Part shown: positions 32,838 to 41,333 of the stretch, in pieces | Position numbering within the stretch: the stretch's first letter is position 1 | Layout: the number at the start of each line of letters is the position of its first letter | From: Oleiagrimonas sp. C23AA | GTDB taxonomy: Bacteria; Pseudomonadota; Gammaproteobacteria; Xanthomonadales; Rhodanobacteraceae | Reading direction: 5' to 3' | Length of the DNA: 64,000 nt | Assembly: GCF_011759385.1 (NCBI RefSeq) | Contig: NZ_JAARLY010000001.1 | Location: 372,001 to 436,000, forward strand | Position numbers and translations under genes: made by a program | The notes under the pieces: generated by a model | Database searches by the model: none | Told to the model about the DNA's origin: nothing | What the model saw: the letters and a program-made list of their open reading frames with translations, nothing else

Positions 32838-33446
32838 ATGATCGATATTTCCGAACGCGCGCAAAACTACTTCCGCCACCTGCTCGAGCAGCAGGGCGTG
32901 GAAGGGCAGGGCATCCGCCTGTCAGTGGTGCAGGGCGGCACGCCAGCGGCCAACTGTGCGCTCGAATTTTGCGAGCCATCCGAGCTGGATGGCCGCGAGT
33001 GGACCGTCGAGTGCACTGGCTTCAACATATATGTGGACGGCGACAGCGTGCGCTGGCTGGACGAGGCCAGCATCGATTTCGAGATCAACGCCACCGGCGG
33101 CCAGCTCAACATCCGCGCGCCCAAGATCAAGGGCGAGATTCCCGGTGAGGGCGCCAGCCTGGTCGAGCGCGTGCGCTACGTCATCGATGCCGAGATCAAC
33201 CCGCAGGTGGCTTCGCATGGTGGCCGCATCAGCCTGCTGGAAGTCAGTGCCGATGGTGTGGTGGTGCTGCAGTTCGGCGGCGGCTGCCATGGTTGCGGCA
33301 TGGTTGATGTGACCTTGAAGCAGGGCGTGGAGAAGACGCTCAAGACCCGCGTGCCGGAGATCACCGAAGTGCGCGACGCCACCGACCATGCCAGCGGCGA
33401 GAACCCCTACTACAGTGGCGAACAGGGCGCTTCGGCGGTGGGTTGA
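32838..33446 (+). CDS. nfuA: Fe-S biogenesis protein NfuA
   Basis: ATG 32838 ([12 protein letters not shown]) is preferred over the in-frame GTG at 32823; 202 residues, near the usual 191. An A-type-like N-terminal domain lacking its cysteines (about 1-95) is followed by the Nfu domain with the cluster-binding Cys150-x-x-Cys153 in [11 protein letters not shown]. It carries a [4Fe-4S] cluster to target proteins in the cytoplasm, mainly under oxidative or iron stress. A bidirectional terminator follows the stop. Confidence 0.94.
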   Translation: MIDISERAQNYFRHLLEQQGVEGQGIRLSVVQGGTPAANCALEFCEPSELDGREWTVECTGFNIYVDGDSVRWLDEASIDFEINATGGQLNIRAPKIKGEIPGEGASLVERVRYVIDAEINPQVASHGGRISLLEVSADGVVVLQFGGGCHGCGMVDVTLKQGVEKTLKTRVPEITEVRDATDHASGENPYYSGEQGASAVG

Positions 33447-33470
33447 AGCACGGTAGTGACTCGCCGGATA

Positions 33471-33502
33471 TGAAAAGGCCCGGAGCGATCCGGGCCTTTT
33501 CA
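33471..33502. terminator. Bidirectional terminator between nfuA and cytochrome c genes
   Basis: TGAAAAGGCCCGG (33471-33483) and CCGGGCCTTTTCA (33490-33502) pair perfectly over 13 bases around AGCGAT. A-rich and T-rich flanks allow function in both directions, as expected between converging genes. Confidence 0.88.
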
Positions 33503-33539
33503 TAAATCTTTACTGCCGTGCAGGTGCGAGCTGCGCAGG

Positions 33540-33896
33540 TCAGTTGCTGTCGCCCTGGATGTAATTCTTGAGCGTATGCAGCTTGCCGCCATCCAGCGTG
33601 GCGTAATAGGTGGCAATGTCTTCCATGTCCTGCTGCGAAAGCTGGCCGGCAAAGCCCTTCATGATGGCGTTGTCGCGCTGGCCGCTCTTGTACTCCTTCA
33701 GCGCCTGCACGATGTAGTTCTCGTACTGGCCGGCCAGGCGTGGGTACTGCTGGTCGACTGCGTTGCCGTCGGCGCCATGGCAGGCGAAGCACGACACGGC
33801 TTTCTTCTTGCCGGCAGCGGCGTTGCCGGCATGCGCGGCAGGTACGCTCAGCGCCAGGGCGGCGGCGAGCACGGACAGGGTGATCACGCTCTTCAT
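33540..33896 (-). CDS. Periplasmic class I cytochrome c (c553/c4-like), copy 1
   Basis: The 118-residue protein has a signal peptide (MKSVITLSVLAAALALSVPAAHA) and one haem site CFACH at about residue 36-40. It ends QLSQQDMEDIATYYATLDG, the usual C-terminal helix of monohaem cytochromes c; an Met ligand candidate lies in IMKGFAG. It shuttles electrons in the periplasm, for example to a terminal oxidase. It follows a second similar cytochrome gene by 27 bases, so the pair is an operon. Confidence 0.9.
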   Translation of the reverse strand: MKSVITLSVLAAALALSVPAAHAGNAAAGKKKAVSCFACHGADGNAVDQQYPRLAGQYENYIVQALKEYKSGQRDNAIMKGFAGQLSQQDMEDIATYYATLDGGKLHTLKNYIQGDSN

Positions 33897-33923
33897 GCGT
33901 CGGTCCTCGATCCTTTTACGGGC

Positions 33924-34259
33924 TTACTTCTTGGCCAGGCTGGACAAGTAGGCAGCGATGTCCTGGATGTTCTGCTCAGTCAGGCTCTCGGCTTGCGCGT
34001 CCATGGTCGGATGCTTGCGCTTGCCCGTCTTGTATCCGTTGAGCGCGTTGATCAGATACTGCTCGTTCTGGCCGGCAATCTTCGGTACCCGGTAATTGGG
34101 GTAGGCGTTTTCGTAGCCCGGTACGCCGTGGCAGCCGGCGCAGGTGTAGACCAGCGTCTTGCCGTTGGCCTTGTTGCCCTCGGCATGCGCGCTGCCGAAC
34201 GTCATGAGCGCAGCGGCGGTCAGCGTGGCAAGCAGTAGCGATCGCGTCATGGGTGTCAT
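33924..34259 (-). CDS. Periplasmic class I cytochrome c (c553/c4-like), copy 2
   Basis: The 111-residue frame starts at ATG 34259, or at ATG 34250 (MTRSLLLATL), with a signal peptide ending GSAHA. A single haem motif CAGCH lies near residue 40, and PTMDAQAESLTEQNIQDIAAYLSSL holds the axial Met and final helix. It is paralogous to the next gene; together they resemble the two halves of a dihaem cytochrome c4 split in two proteins. It is probably an electron carrier to a cbb3 or similar oxidase. Confidence 0.9.
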   Translation of the reverse strand: MTPMTRSLLLATLTAAALMTFGSAHAEGNKANGKTLVYTCAGCHGVPGYENAYPNYRVPKIAGQNEQYLINALNGYKTGKRKHPTMDAQAESLTEQNIQDIAAYLSSLAKK

Positions 34260-34453
34260 TCCCGCTGTGAACGGCCGTCGCGGCCGCGTCGGTAAAGCGT
34301 TAAGTATAGCCTGTCACATGCAGGCCTGGACAAGGGCGCGGCGCGGTGTCGCAACGCACGGCGTCCCCTGGCGCCGGGTGGTATCGCGATCCAAGCCTAG
34401 CGCGTTGCGCACGCTGGTGTCGCCAAGCGTTTGCAAGCGGGTGCCGGGCGCGC

Positions 34454-35677
34454 CTAGAACAGGCTTCGCACGATGTGGATGCCGGCGGCGTACTCGCCAA
34501 TGATGGTGCCGATGTTGACCAGGGTGAAGATGACAAACACGCGGGCCACGCGATTGCGCCACCAGCCTTTCCATTCGGTGATGTCATGGCGCAGCGCCTC
34601 GAAGTCGGCCACCTTGGGCTTGCGCAGCCATACCTCGGTGAGCGCGCCGACGGCGCCGGCCGGAATGCCGGGCCGGAACGGCTTCAGTGGCGCGGCGACG
34701 AAGGAGGTCAGTGCGGTCAGCAGGTGTCCGCCACCAAGCAATGCACCGAGGGCGGCGAGGCCGCCGGTGTAGAGCACCCAGTCGCGCAATGCGTCGGTGC
34801 CCAGTGCCGGGTTTTTATGGAAGGCGTAGATGATCACGCCGAACACGGCCAGCACCAGCGCCATGGCCATCCACTTGAACCAGGGCGTGCCCTTGGGGGT
34901 GGCGCTGAGTTGGCTCACTTCGGTGGCTGGCTCGATATCGGTGTCGCGAAGATGGCCGATCAGCCCCTTCATGTGGCCGGCGCCGACGATGACCAGCACG
35001 CGGCGCACCTCGGGTGCCTGGCTGGCTTCCTGGCGCAGGCGTGCGGCCATGTAGCTGTCGCGCTCGGCGATCAGGGCCTGATAAAGCGACTGCGAAGAGC
35101 TGGCAAACTCGCGGAAGGCACCTTCGAGCATGTCGCCCTGCTTGAGCTGCTCGATATCGTCCTCGCCGATATCCTCGCGTTCAAACAGGCTGCCGACCAG
35201 GCCGCCGAGAATGCCCATCTTTTCGCGAAAGCCCACGTTGCGCCAGGCGCGCTTGAGCGTGGTGCCCACTTCGCGATCGACCAGCCACAGCGGCAATTGC
35301 TGCGCCTCGGCGCCGCTCATGCCGGCTTGCATTTCGGCGCCGGGTTCGATGCCGTGCTGCTCGGCAAGGCGGCGCTGAAACGAGGATAAAATCAGGCTGG
35401 CCGCGACCATGCCGGTCTTGCCCTGGCGGATCACCTGGAACAGATCCATGCGCTTGAATGCTTCCGGATCGCGCATGCCCTGGGCGCGGCTTTCGCACAG
35501 CTCCACCGCCACGGCATCGAACGATTCGCGCTCAAGGATGGCCTGCACCGCCTCCATCGAGCTTCGCGAGACGTGCGCGGTGCCCAGCACCACGTATTCC
35601 ACGCCGTCACGTCGCACGTGCTCGATCGGCTGGCTGTCGAGAACGTCGGGTGGCGTATCGGTGGAAAGCTCGGTCAT
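34454..35677 (-). CDS. TraB/PrgY-family membrane protein
   Basis: ATG 35677 (MTELSTDTPPDV) gives 407 residues. The TraB domain begins with VLGTAHVSRSSMEAV, includes AVELCESRAQGM and ends with VGAGHMKGLIGH near residue 245, the conserved Glu/His pattern thought to bind metal in the TIKI/TraB superfamily. Three or four membrane helices follow (PWFKWMAMALVLAVFGVIIYAF and onward). Archetypes inactivate pheromones in enterococci; the function in proteobacteria is unknown. It is the last gene of the minus-strand aguA-PEBP-aguB run. Confidence 0.85.
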   Translation of the reverse strand: MTELSTDTPPDVLDSQPIEHVRRDGVEYVVLGTAHVSRSSMEAVQAILERESFDAVAVELCESRAQGMRDPEAFKRMDLFQVIRQGKTGMVAASLILSSFQRRLAEQHGIEPGAEMQAGMSGAEAQQLPLWLVDREVGTTLKRAWRNVGFREKMGILGGLVGSLFEREDIGEDDIEQLKQGDMLEGAFREFASSSQSLYQALIAERDSYMAARLRQEASQAPEVRRVLVIVGAGHMKGLIGHLRDTDIEPATEVSQLSATPKGTPWFKWMAMALVLAVFGVIIYAFHKNPALGTDALRDWVLYTGGLAALGALLGGGHLLTALTSFVAAPLKPFRPGIPAGAVGALTEVWLRKPKVADFEALRHDITEWKGWWRNRVARVFVIFTLVNIGTIIGEYAAGIHIVRSLF

Positions 35678-35776
35678 GGGTACGGCGGTCAGTACAGGAA
35701 GCAGGCAAGCATGGCGGCAACCACGGGGCGGGGCAAGCGCCCCCGCGCTCATCGAAGGCCGCGCGTGGCGCGAGGT

Positions 35777-36664
35777 TCAGTCGCGAAAGCGCTTGAGCAG
35801 GTCGCCATAGGCGTCGATGCGACGATCGCGCAGGAATGGCCAGATGCGGCGCACATTCTCGCTGCGCGCCATGTCGATGCGCGTCATCAGAAGCTCTCGC
35901 TCCTCGGTGCCTGCCTGGGCCAGGAACTCGCCCTGCGGGCCGGCGACAAAGCTGGTGCCCCAGAACTGGATGCCGCGGCCCTGGCCGCTGGGGTCCGATT
36001 CAAAGCCGGTGCGGTTGCAGGCCAGCAGCGGCAGGCCATTGGCCACCGCGTGGCCGCGCTGCACGGTAACCCAGGCGTCGCGCTGGCGTGCCTTTTCGTC
36101 GTCACCATCGGCCGGGTCCCAGCCAATGGCGGTGGGATACAACAGCAGCTCGGCACCGGCCAGCGCCATCAGCCGCGCCGCTTCCGGATACCACTGGTCC
36201 CAGCACACCAGGACGCCAAGCTTGCCGACAGAGGTCTGGATCGGCTCAAAGCCCAGGTCGCCCGGGGTGAAATAGAACTTCTCGTAGAACCCGGGATCGT
36301 CTGGAATGTGCATCTTGCGATAGGTGCCGGCGATGTCCGCCGAACGATCGAACACTACCGCGGTGTTGTGATAGAGCCCAGCGGCGCGGCGCTCGAACAG
36401 CGACGCTACCACCACCAGCTTGAGCTCAGCGGCCAGCGCGCCGATGCGCTTGGTACCCGGGCCGGGAATGGATTCGGCCAGATCAAAGGTGTCGGTGTCC
36501 TCGCTCTGGCAGAAGTACGGCCCGTTGTGCAGCTCCTGCAACAGCACTAGCTCGGCGCCTTCGGCGGCCGCTTCGCGCAGGCCTGCTTCAATGGCGTCCA
36601 GATTGGCTTCGCGGCTGCCGCGGTCGGTTTCCTGCAGCAGGGCAACGGAGAGGGAACGGGTCAT
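35777..36664 (-). CDS. aguB: N-carbamoylputrescine amidase
   Basis: ATG 36664 gives 295 residues, the normal length. The nitrilase triad is visible: Glu in LLQELHNGPYFCQ, Lys in YRKMHIPDDPGFYEKFYF and Cys in VLVCWDQWYPEAARL. The PDDPGFYEKFYFTPGD phrase is specific to AguB. It hydrolyses N-carbamoylputrescine to putrescine, CO2 and NH3, the final step of the agmatine deiminase route. aguA lies upstream in the same operon, separated only by a PEBP gene. Confidence 0.95.
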   Translation of the reverse strand: MTRSLSVALLQETDRGSREANLDAIEAGLREAAAEGAELVLLQELHNGPYFCQSEDTDTFDLAESIPGPGTKRIGALAAELKLVVVASLFERRAAGLYHNTAVVFDRSADIAGTYRKMHIPDDPGFYEKFYFTPGDLGFEPIQTSVGKLGVLVCWDQWYPEAARLMALAGAELLLYPTAIGWDPADGDDEKARQRDAWVTVQRGHAVANGLPLLACNRTGFESDPSGQGRGIQFWGTSFVAGPQGEFLAQAGTEERELLMTRIDMARSENVRRIWPFLRDRRIDAYGDLLKRFRD

Positions 36665-36698
36665 GCCGGAGCATCCTTTGGCGGTTGGAATGGGGCGC

Positions 36699-37241
36699 TC
36701 AGGGGCGCTCGCGTCCATATGTCAGGGTAACTTGCGCGCTATCAAGCGTGTGCGCTTGCACAGCGCGCAATGCATTGGCCGGCGATGTGTCCGGCGCAAG
36801 CGCCAGGTGCGCCTGGTCCAGCGCGTAGACCGTGAACACATAGCGATGCGCAGGGCCTGGTGGAGGACAGGGGCCGCCCCAGCCGCGCTGGCCGTAATCG
36901 TTGCGCAGGGCGAAGGCTGGCGGTGGCAGTGCGGCATCCTGCTCCAACCCGGATGTGGTCGCAGGAAGGTCCAGCACGAACCAGTGCCACCAACCATGCC
37001 CGGTAGGCGCATCCGGGTCGAATACGCCGATAGCCAGGCTCCGCGTCGCCTTGGGTTGACCATGCCAGTGCAGCGTGGGGCGAAGGTTCTGCCCACCGCA
37101 ATCGCCACCATCAAACGCATAGCGTGGCGCCAGGCGGCCATTCGCATTGGCGCCGGTCACCTCAAGGTGCATGGCATCCGCCTGCGCCCCCGCGCTGACG
37201 GCCAACAGCAAGCTGGCCAGAAGGCATCGCATGAGCATCAT
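36699..37241 (-). CDS. YbhB/YbcL-type PEBP (Raf-kinase-inhibitor-like) exported protein
   Basis: ATG 37241 (with neighbours at 37238 and 37232) opens a signal peptide MMLMRCLLASLLLAVSAGAQA, giving 180 residues. The PEBP ligand-binding loop is present: VFDPDAPTGHGWWHWFVLDLPA and the later GQRGWGGPCPPPG-HRYVFTVYAL, which matches D-x-D-P and GxxGPxPP-H. The family binds small anions or phospholipid-like ligands; bacterial members have no settled role. It is inserted between aguA and aguB, 34 bases before aguB. Confidence 0.87.
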   Translation of the reverse strand: MMLMRCLLASLLLAVSAGAQADAMHLEVTGANANGRLAPRYAFDGGDCGGQNLRPTLHWHGQPKATRSLAIGVFDPDAPTGHGWWHWFVLDLPATTSGLEQDAALPPPAFALRNDYGQRGWGGPCPPPGPAHRYVFTVYALDQAHLALAPDTSPANALRAVQAHTLDSAQVTLTYGRERP

Positions 37242-37279
37242 GGTGAAACCCGGTCGATGAATGGTCACCGGCTGCCCGT

Positions 37280-38317
37280 TCAGGCCAGCGTGCCCTGCGG
37301 CAGTTGCATGGTCACGCAGTGCAGCGAGCCGTTTTGCCAGATCAGCGGTCGGCATGGCACCGGTACCACCTCGCGCCCTGGATGCGCCTGGGCGATCACG
37401 GCGGCGGCCTGGTCGTCGGCAGGGTCGCCGTAGGCTGGCATCAGCACGGCGCCATTGACGATCAGGTAATTGGCGTACGAGGCGGCCAGGCGGCGCTCAC
37501 CATCGATGATGGGCTGCGCCCAGGGCAGCGCATGCAGCGTGTACGCACGGCCGTCGGCCGTGCGCAGTGCGGCCAGTTCGTCGGCCATGCGCTGGAGCTC
37601 CTGGTGATGACTGTCACTGCTGTCGTCGCAGGCCTGGTAGACGATGGCGTCATCCGGTGCCAGGCGGGCCAGGGTGTCGATGTGGGCGTCGGTGTCGTCG
37701 CCCTCCAGGTAGCCGTGGTCGAGCCACAGCACGCGCGAGGCGTGCAGGCTGCGGCGCAGGCTCTCGCTGATCGCCTCACGTGACAGCGACGGGTGGCGCT
37801 GGGTGAGGCAGCGCCAGGTGGTCAGCACCGTGCCGTGGCCATCGCTTTCGATGGCGCCGCCTTCCAGTGCCCAATCGATGCGCTGATGCGCGGCCGGCGC
37901 AAACAGGCCGCGCGCCACCAGACCGGTGATCAGTGCATCGTCCTGCTCGGCGCCGAATTTGCCGCCCCAGCCGGTGAAGCGAAAATCGTTGAGCACGCGC
38001 TGGCCGTCGCTGGAAACAAGCGTGATCGGCCCGGAATCGCGCAGCCAGGTGTCGTCGTAGGGCAGGGTGACAAAATCGATGCGCGAAAGCTCGGCGCCGG
38101 CCTCGCGCAGCAAGCGCTCGGCGCGCTCGCGCAAGGCCTGGTCGGCCACGCAGATGCGCAGCGGCTCGAAGCGCGCAATGGCGCAGGCCAGGGCGATATA
38201 AGTGGTTTCGGTATCGACCAGGCGTGGCGCCCAGTCGGTGCCCTGGTGGGGCCAGGCAATAAGCACCCCGGCCTGCGGCTCCCATTCGGCCGGCAGGCGA
38301 AGATCGGAAACAGTCAT
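37280..38317 (-). CDS. aguA: Agmatine deiminase
   Basis: ATG 38317 gives 345 residues. The guanidino-modifying fold motifs are seen: LPAEWEPQAGVLIAWPH, DDTWLRDSGPI, WGGKF, LEGGAIESDG and catalytic Cys in NGSLHCVTMQLP close to the C-terminus. It converts agmatine to N-carbamoylputrescine, which AguB turns into putrescine. It follows the BamE-like small gene by 16 bases and is followed by the PEBP gene, then aguB, in one operon. Confidence 0.95.
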   Translation of the reverse strand: MTVSDLRLPAEWEPQAGVLIAWPHQGTDWAPRLVDTETTYIALACAIARFEPLRICVADQALRERAERLLREAGAELSRIDFVTLPYDDTWLRDSGPITLVSSDGQRVLNDFRFTGWGGKFGAEQDDALITGLVARGLFAPAAHQRIDWALEGGAIESDGHGTVLTTWRCLTQRHPSLSREAISESLRRSLHASRVLWLDHGYLEGDDTDAHIDTLARLAPDDAIVYQACDDSSDSHHQELQRMADELAALRTADGRAYTLHALPWAQPIIDGERRLAASYANYLIVNGAVLMPAYGDPADDQAAAVIAQAHPGREVVPVPCRPLIWQNGSLHCVTMQLPQGTLA

Positions 38318-38333
38318 GTCGTGCGTGGCGTCT

Positions 38334-38669
38334 CTAGCGGGCGCTCTGCGGATGGCGGTTGTTGCCGGCCGGCGTGTTGAGCACCGAGTGGATGACATGG
38401 TTGCGCTCGAAATACACGATGTAGTGCTTGTATTCCCAGCGATGGATGACCGGATGCAGGCGCGCATCGCCGCCGCGCGGGCTGAGCTTGCGCAGCGGAT
38501 GGCCAAAGTGTTTTTCCACCTGCGCCATGCTCATGCCGCGGGTGGGCATCGGCATGTGACTCTCCTGCTGTACGCGACGCATCAGCAGGTCATCGGCGTG
38601 AGCCGTTGCAGGCAGTGCAATCAAGGCGGCCATGATAGCCAGCGGCAAGGCAAGCACGAACTTGGACAT
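38334..38669 (-). CDS. Small exported protein, BamE/SmpA-like
   Basis: ATG 38669 follows GGGGAG and opens the signal peptide MSKFVLALPLAIMAALIALPATAHA; 111 residues. The mature part GMSMAQVEKHFGHPL...WEYKHYIVYFERNHVIHSV fits the SmpA/BamE pattern (GMS-x-VxxxFG-P, then an aromatic strand). No lipobox Cys is present, so it would be periplasmic rather than a lipoprotein. It heads the agmatine operon. The function is not known. Confidence 0.7.
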   Translation of the reverse strand: MSKFVLALPLAIMAALIALPATAHADDLLMRRVQQESHMPMPTRGMSMAQVEKHFGHPLRKLSPRGGDARLHPVIHRWEYKHYIVYFERNHVIHSVLNTPAGNNRHPQSAR

Positions 38670-38775
38670 GAGCGATCTCCCCGTGGCGCCTGTGCGCCGT
38701 GTCAGGCCCATTTTTAACAGAAGCGCGCGTGCTTAGCCATGGCTGCGACTCATGGTGGGCGCCACGTGCAGATAC

Positions 38776-38806
38776 AAAAAAGGGCCGCCTCGGGGCGACC
38801 CTTTTC
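38776..38806 (-). terminator. rpmJ terminator
   Basis: On the minus strand a stem AAAAGGGTCGCC/GGCGGCCCTTTT with one mismatch is followed by TTTTTT. It lies 22 bases after the rpmJ stop. Confidence 0.8.
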
Positions 38807-38828
38807 CGCACATCCGGCAAAGCGTCGA

Positions 38829-38954
38829 TCAGCGCTGACGCGCCTTGAAGCGCGGGTTGCTCTTGCAGATCACAAACACTTTGCCGCGACGGCGCACGAC
38901 CTTGCAGTCGCGGTGGCGCGACTTGGCGGACTTGAGCGAGGAAAGCACCTTCAC
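38829..38954 (-). CDS. rpmJ: Ribosomal protein bL36, type B
   Basis: A 41-codon gene reads from GTG 38954 (AGGAG seven bases upstream) to TGA at 38829. It starts [20 protein letters not shown] and ends [10 protein letters not shown]. The sequence is the zinc-less type-B (YkgO-like) L36 form, with two Cys rather than the C3H ligand set. It binds the 50S subunit, and in other bacteria type B replaces the zinc form when zinc is low. A terminator follows. Confidence 0.95.
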   Translation of the reverse strand: MKVLSSLKSAKSRHRDCKVVRRRGKVFVICKSNPRFKARQR

Positions 38955-39012
38955 GGCTGGCTCCTGATGAATCAAAGCGAAATAAAGCGGAAATTATAGA
39001 GACCGATCCGGC

Positions 39013-39939
39013 TTATGGCAAGCCTTTGGGCGCATCACCATGCAGCGGCTCCAGCGTATCGACAAATCGCTTTAGCACCGGCGAGCGATTATCGGCCCGA
39101 CAGGCCAAGGCAAGCAACTGGCTGGCCCCCGGATCGGACAGCGCCAGCATGGCCACGCCAGACAGCTGCACCGCACGCAGCGAGGCCGGCACCAGCGCCA
39201 TGCCCACACCCGCCGATACCAGCGCCAGCAGCGCGGTGACCTGACGTGCCTCCTGGCGGATGCTCGGGTGAAAGCCAGCGCGGGCGGCCAGGCGCGTGAG
39301 CGTGTCGTACAAGGTGGTGCTGTGTGCTCGCGGCTGCGCTACAAAGGCCTCGTCGGCCACCTCCTTCAGGGCGATGGGGTTTTCGCGCGTCGCCAGCCGA
39401 TGGCTGGCCGGCATGGCCAGCAGCAGGGGTTCGTGATCAAGCACGATCAGGCGCAGGTTCTGTTCCAGCTGGCGATGTTTGGGCAGGGCGCGAACCAGGC
39501 CGGCATCGATCTGATCATCGGCGGCCAGGGCGGTGTATTGGGCTTCGGTATACATCTCGGTCAGCTCCACCTGTACCGAAGGAGCGTGGCTGGAAAAGCG
39601 CAGCAGCGTCTGCGGCAGCGCCGGATGAAACGCCACCGAGGCAGGGTAGGCCAGTCGCAAACGCCCGGTGTACCCAGCCGCCGCGTCGGCCACGCGTGCA
39701 CGTGCGCCATCGGCATGGGCCAGGATGTCGCGGGCTTCCTCAAGAAACAGTCGACCGGGCTCGGTCAGCGCCACGCGGCGCTTGTTGCGGTCGAGCAGGG
39801 TGACGCCCAGATCCTGCTCCAGCGCCTGGATCTGCTGCGACAAGGGCGGCTGCGACATGTGCAGGCGTCGCGCCGCCTGCGTGAAGCTCAGCGTTTCGGC
39901 CACCGCCACGAAGTAACGTAACTGGCGCAGGTCAAACAT
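39013..39939 (-). CDS. LysR-family transcriptional regulator
   Basis: ATG 39939 (MFDLRQLRYFVAVAETLSF) gives 308 residues. The N-terminal winged helix-turn-helix reads FTQAARRLHMSQPPLSQQIQALEQDLGVTLLDR, a standard LysR pattern closest to BenM/CatR-like members. Residues 90-300 form the effector-binding domain. The neighbours do not identify a target: the divergent gene at 40249 is small and unknown. Its own promoter region has AT-rich inverted half-sites (ATATATG and TATATTGG) that could be an autoregulatory site. Confidence 0.88.
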   Translation of the reverse strand: MFDLRQLRYFVAVAETLSFTQAARRLHMSQPPLSQQIQALEQDLGVTLLDRNKRRVALTEPGRLFLEEARDILAHADGARARVADAAAGYTGRLRLAYPASVAFHPALPQTLLRFSSHAPSVQVELTEMYTEAQYTALAADDQIDAGLVRALPKHRQLEQNLRLIVLDHEPLLLAMPASHRLATRENPIALKEVADEAFVAQPRAHSTTLYDTLTRLAARAGFHPSIRQEARQVTALLALVSAGVGMALVPASLRAVQLSGVAMLALSDPGASQLLALACRADNRSPVLKRFVDTLEPLHGDAPKGLP

Positions 39940-40248
39940 ATATGTAAACCAAATAAGTAGGGCACGAAAAATATATTGGATTTGGTCAATGGCTGCACGT
40001 AAAGTTCGCTCCACGTTCGCTGCCACCCCCTCCCCCTGGGCAGCGGACACCGCCTCGCAGGCGGCGCTAACAAGCAGTATCGACCTCTCCCCCTCCCCCC
40101 TGTCGATACTGACGCGCCGTCCCTGCGGGGCGTTTCTATGTCCGCGCTCCGAAAATGTACCCATCTCCTGGGCGTGGTGATCGGGAAGCTCCCTCTCACG
40201 GCCAAGTCGCGGTACGCTGCCACGTCCGTATGCTGAGTCGAGGCGCGC
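39940..40248. promoter_or_regulatory. Divergent spacer between the LysR gene and a small unknown gene
   Basis: This 309-base spacer holds no supported gene. Near the regulator start it has CCAAATA (39949-39955) and TATATTGG (39972-39979), an imperfect inverted pair separated by 16 bases, as LysR sites often are. C-rich tracts (40028-40040, 40087-40101) and a GC hairpin in the remainder have no clear role. Confidence 0.4.
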
Positions 40249-40578
40249 ATGAAAGCCGTTGATGTAGTGATTGGTATCGGTGCGGCAGCCACTCTGGCGC
40301 TGGCCGGCTATGCGGTTTATCGCGCCCACGGACAGGATATGAGCGAGCCGGTCACCAACCCGGTGGTCCAGTTCGCACCCTGCCGCTCCATGGCGGGGCG
40401 GCAAAAGGTAATGTGCCAGGTGGATATTGCGCGCAAGGCGGGGCAGGCGCACTGCATCGGCGGGCGCCTGTTCCATGTCTATCGAGATGCCAAGGGACAT
40501 CGCCACAGCGATCCCTGGCCCAAGACGTTGCATTGCCAGGCCACCGACGTGCAGCCGACACCGCCGGCCTCGCAATAA
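40249..40578 (+). CDS. Small membrane-anchored or exported hypothetical protein
   Basis: The 109-residue frame begins MKAVDVVIGIGAAATLALAGYAVYRA, one hydrophobic helix or uncleaved signal, followed by a polar domain with four Cys (CRSMAGRQKVMCQ, AHCIGG, LHCQA) suited to disulfides in the periplasm. GGCG-type ribosome-binding bases precede ATG. It diverges from the LysR gene and converges with imuA. I recognise no family. Confidence 0.5.
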   Translation: MKAVDVVIGIGAAATLALAGYAVYRAHGQDMSEPVTNPVVQFAPCRSMAGRQKVMCQVDIARKAGQAHCIGGRLFHVYRDAKGHRHSDPWPKTLHCQATDVQPTPPASQ

Positions 40579-40622
40579 CTGTTAGCGAGTGTGCGGCGGC
40601 CCAGCGCTCGGGTGGGCGTGCG

Positions 40623-41255
40623 TTAGTTGGAGAGCAGGTGGCCGCGTGGCAGCGGTGTCACCGCGTGGTGTTGAAAGCGACCGCGTGATTTCAGCACATC
40701 GACCCGCGTATGGCCGTGCTCGGCACACACATGCAGGCGCAGACCGGCTGGGCTGTTGTGTGCGGCCTCGGCGGCCGGGCGAAACAGCAGCGCCAGGCTG
40801 TCGCCACTTTCGGCGGCCAGCTGCAGGCGGCGCAGGCTGCGATAGTCCAGCTGGCCGATCCAGGCGATCACCGCACCGCAACCGCCGCTGCGCAGACACT
40901 GCTCCATGGTCCACACCGCTTCGGGACCCTCGGCAGCAAGCTGATTGAGCTGGCGAAGATCCACGCCGGCCGCTCGCAGCGCCGGTGCGTAGGGCACATA
41001 GGGCGGGTTGATCAGTACCACGCGGCGGCCTTCACGGGTCAGTGCCTTCAATGCCGGCAAGGCCAGGTTGAAGTCACCCAGGCCATCGTGCTCGGAAAGC
41101 ATTTCGCTCAAGGCGCCCTGGGGCCAGCCGCCGCCCGGAAGCTGCGCATCCAGTTCAGCCCGTCCGGTGGAACGAGTGCGGACATGGGCCATGCCGGAGG
41201 TGGCTTGGCGCCAGGCGGCAGGGTGGTGCAGGACATCGGCGAGTGCGTGGCTCAT
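40623..41255 (-). CDS. imuA: ImuA (translesion synthesis accessory, RecA/SulA-like)
   Basis: The 210-residue protein begins MSHALADVLHHPAAWR and shows ELDAQLPGGGWPQGALSEMLSE, a Walker-A-like opening typical of ImuA, a RecA-fold protein without complete ATPase motifs. LAAESGDSLALLFRPAAEAAHNSPAGLRL resembles the ImuA core. It normally works with ImuB and DnaE2 in SOS mutagenesis. It follows lexA by 78 bases with a hairpin between, but imuB and dnaE2 are absent downstream, where the unrelated gene at 40249 converges. Confidence 0.8.
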   Translation of the reverse strand: MSHALADVLHHPAAWRQATSGMAHVRTRSTGRAELDAQLPGGGWPQGALSEMLSEHDGLGDFNLALPALKALTREGRRVVLINPPYVPYAPALRAAGVDLRQLNQLAAEGPEAVWTMEQCLRSGGCGAVIAWIGQLDYRSLRRLQLAAESGDSLALLFRPAAEAAHNSPAGLRLHVCAEHGHTRVDVLKSRGRFQHHAVTPLPRGHLLSN

Positions 41256-41281
41256 GGCGTACCTTCATGGGACGGGCGCGA

Positions 41282-41308
41282 AGCTTGCCGGCAGCGGAGC
41301 GGCAAGCT
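41282..41308 (-). repeat. Inverted repeat between lexA and imuA
   Basis: AGCTTGCCG (41282-41290) and CGGCAAGCT (41300-41308) form a 9-bp stem with a 9-nt loop in the 78-base lexA-imuA gap. There is no T-run. It could attenuate or stabilise the imuA message. Confidence 0.45.
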
Positions 41309-41333
41309 GGCGCAAATGAAGACAAGTAGGGCG

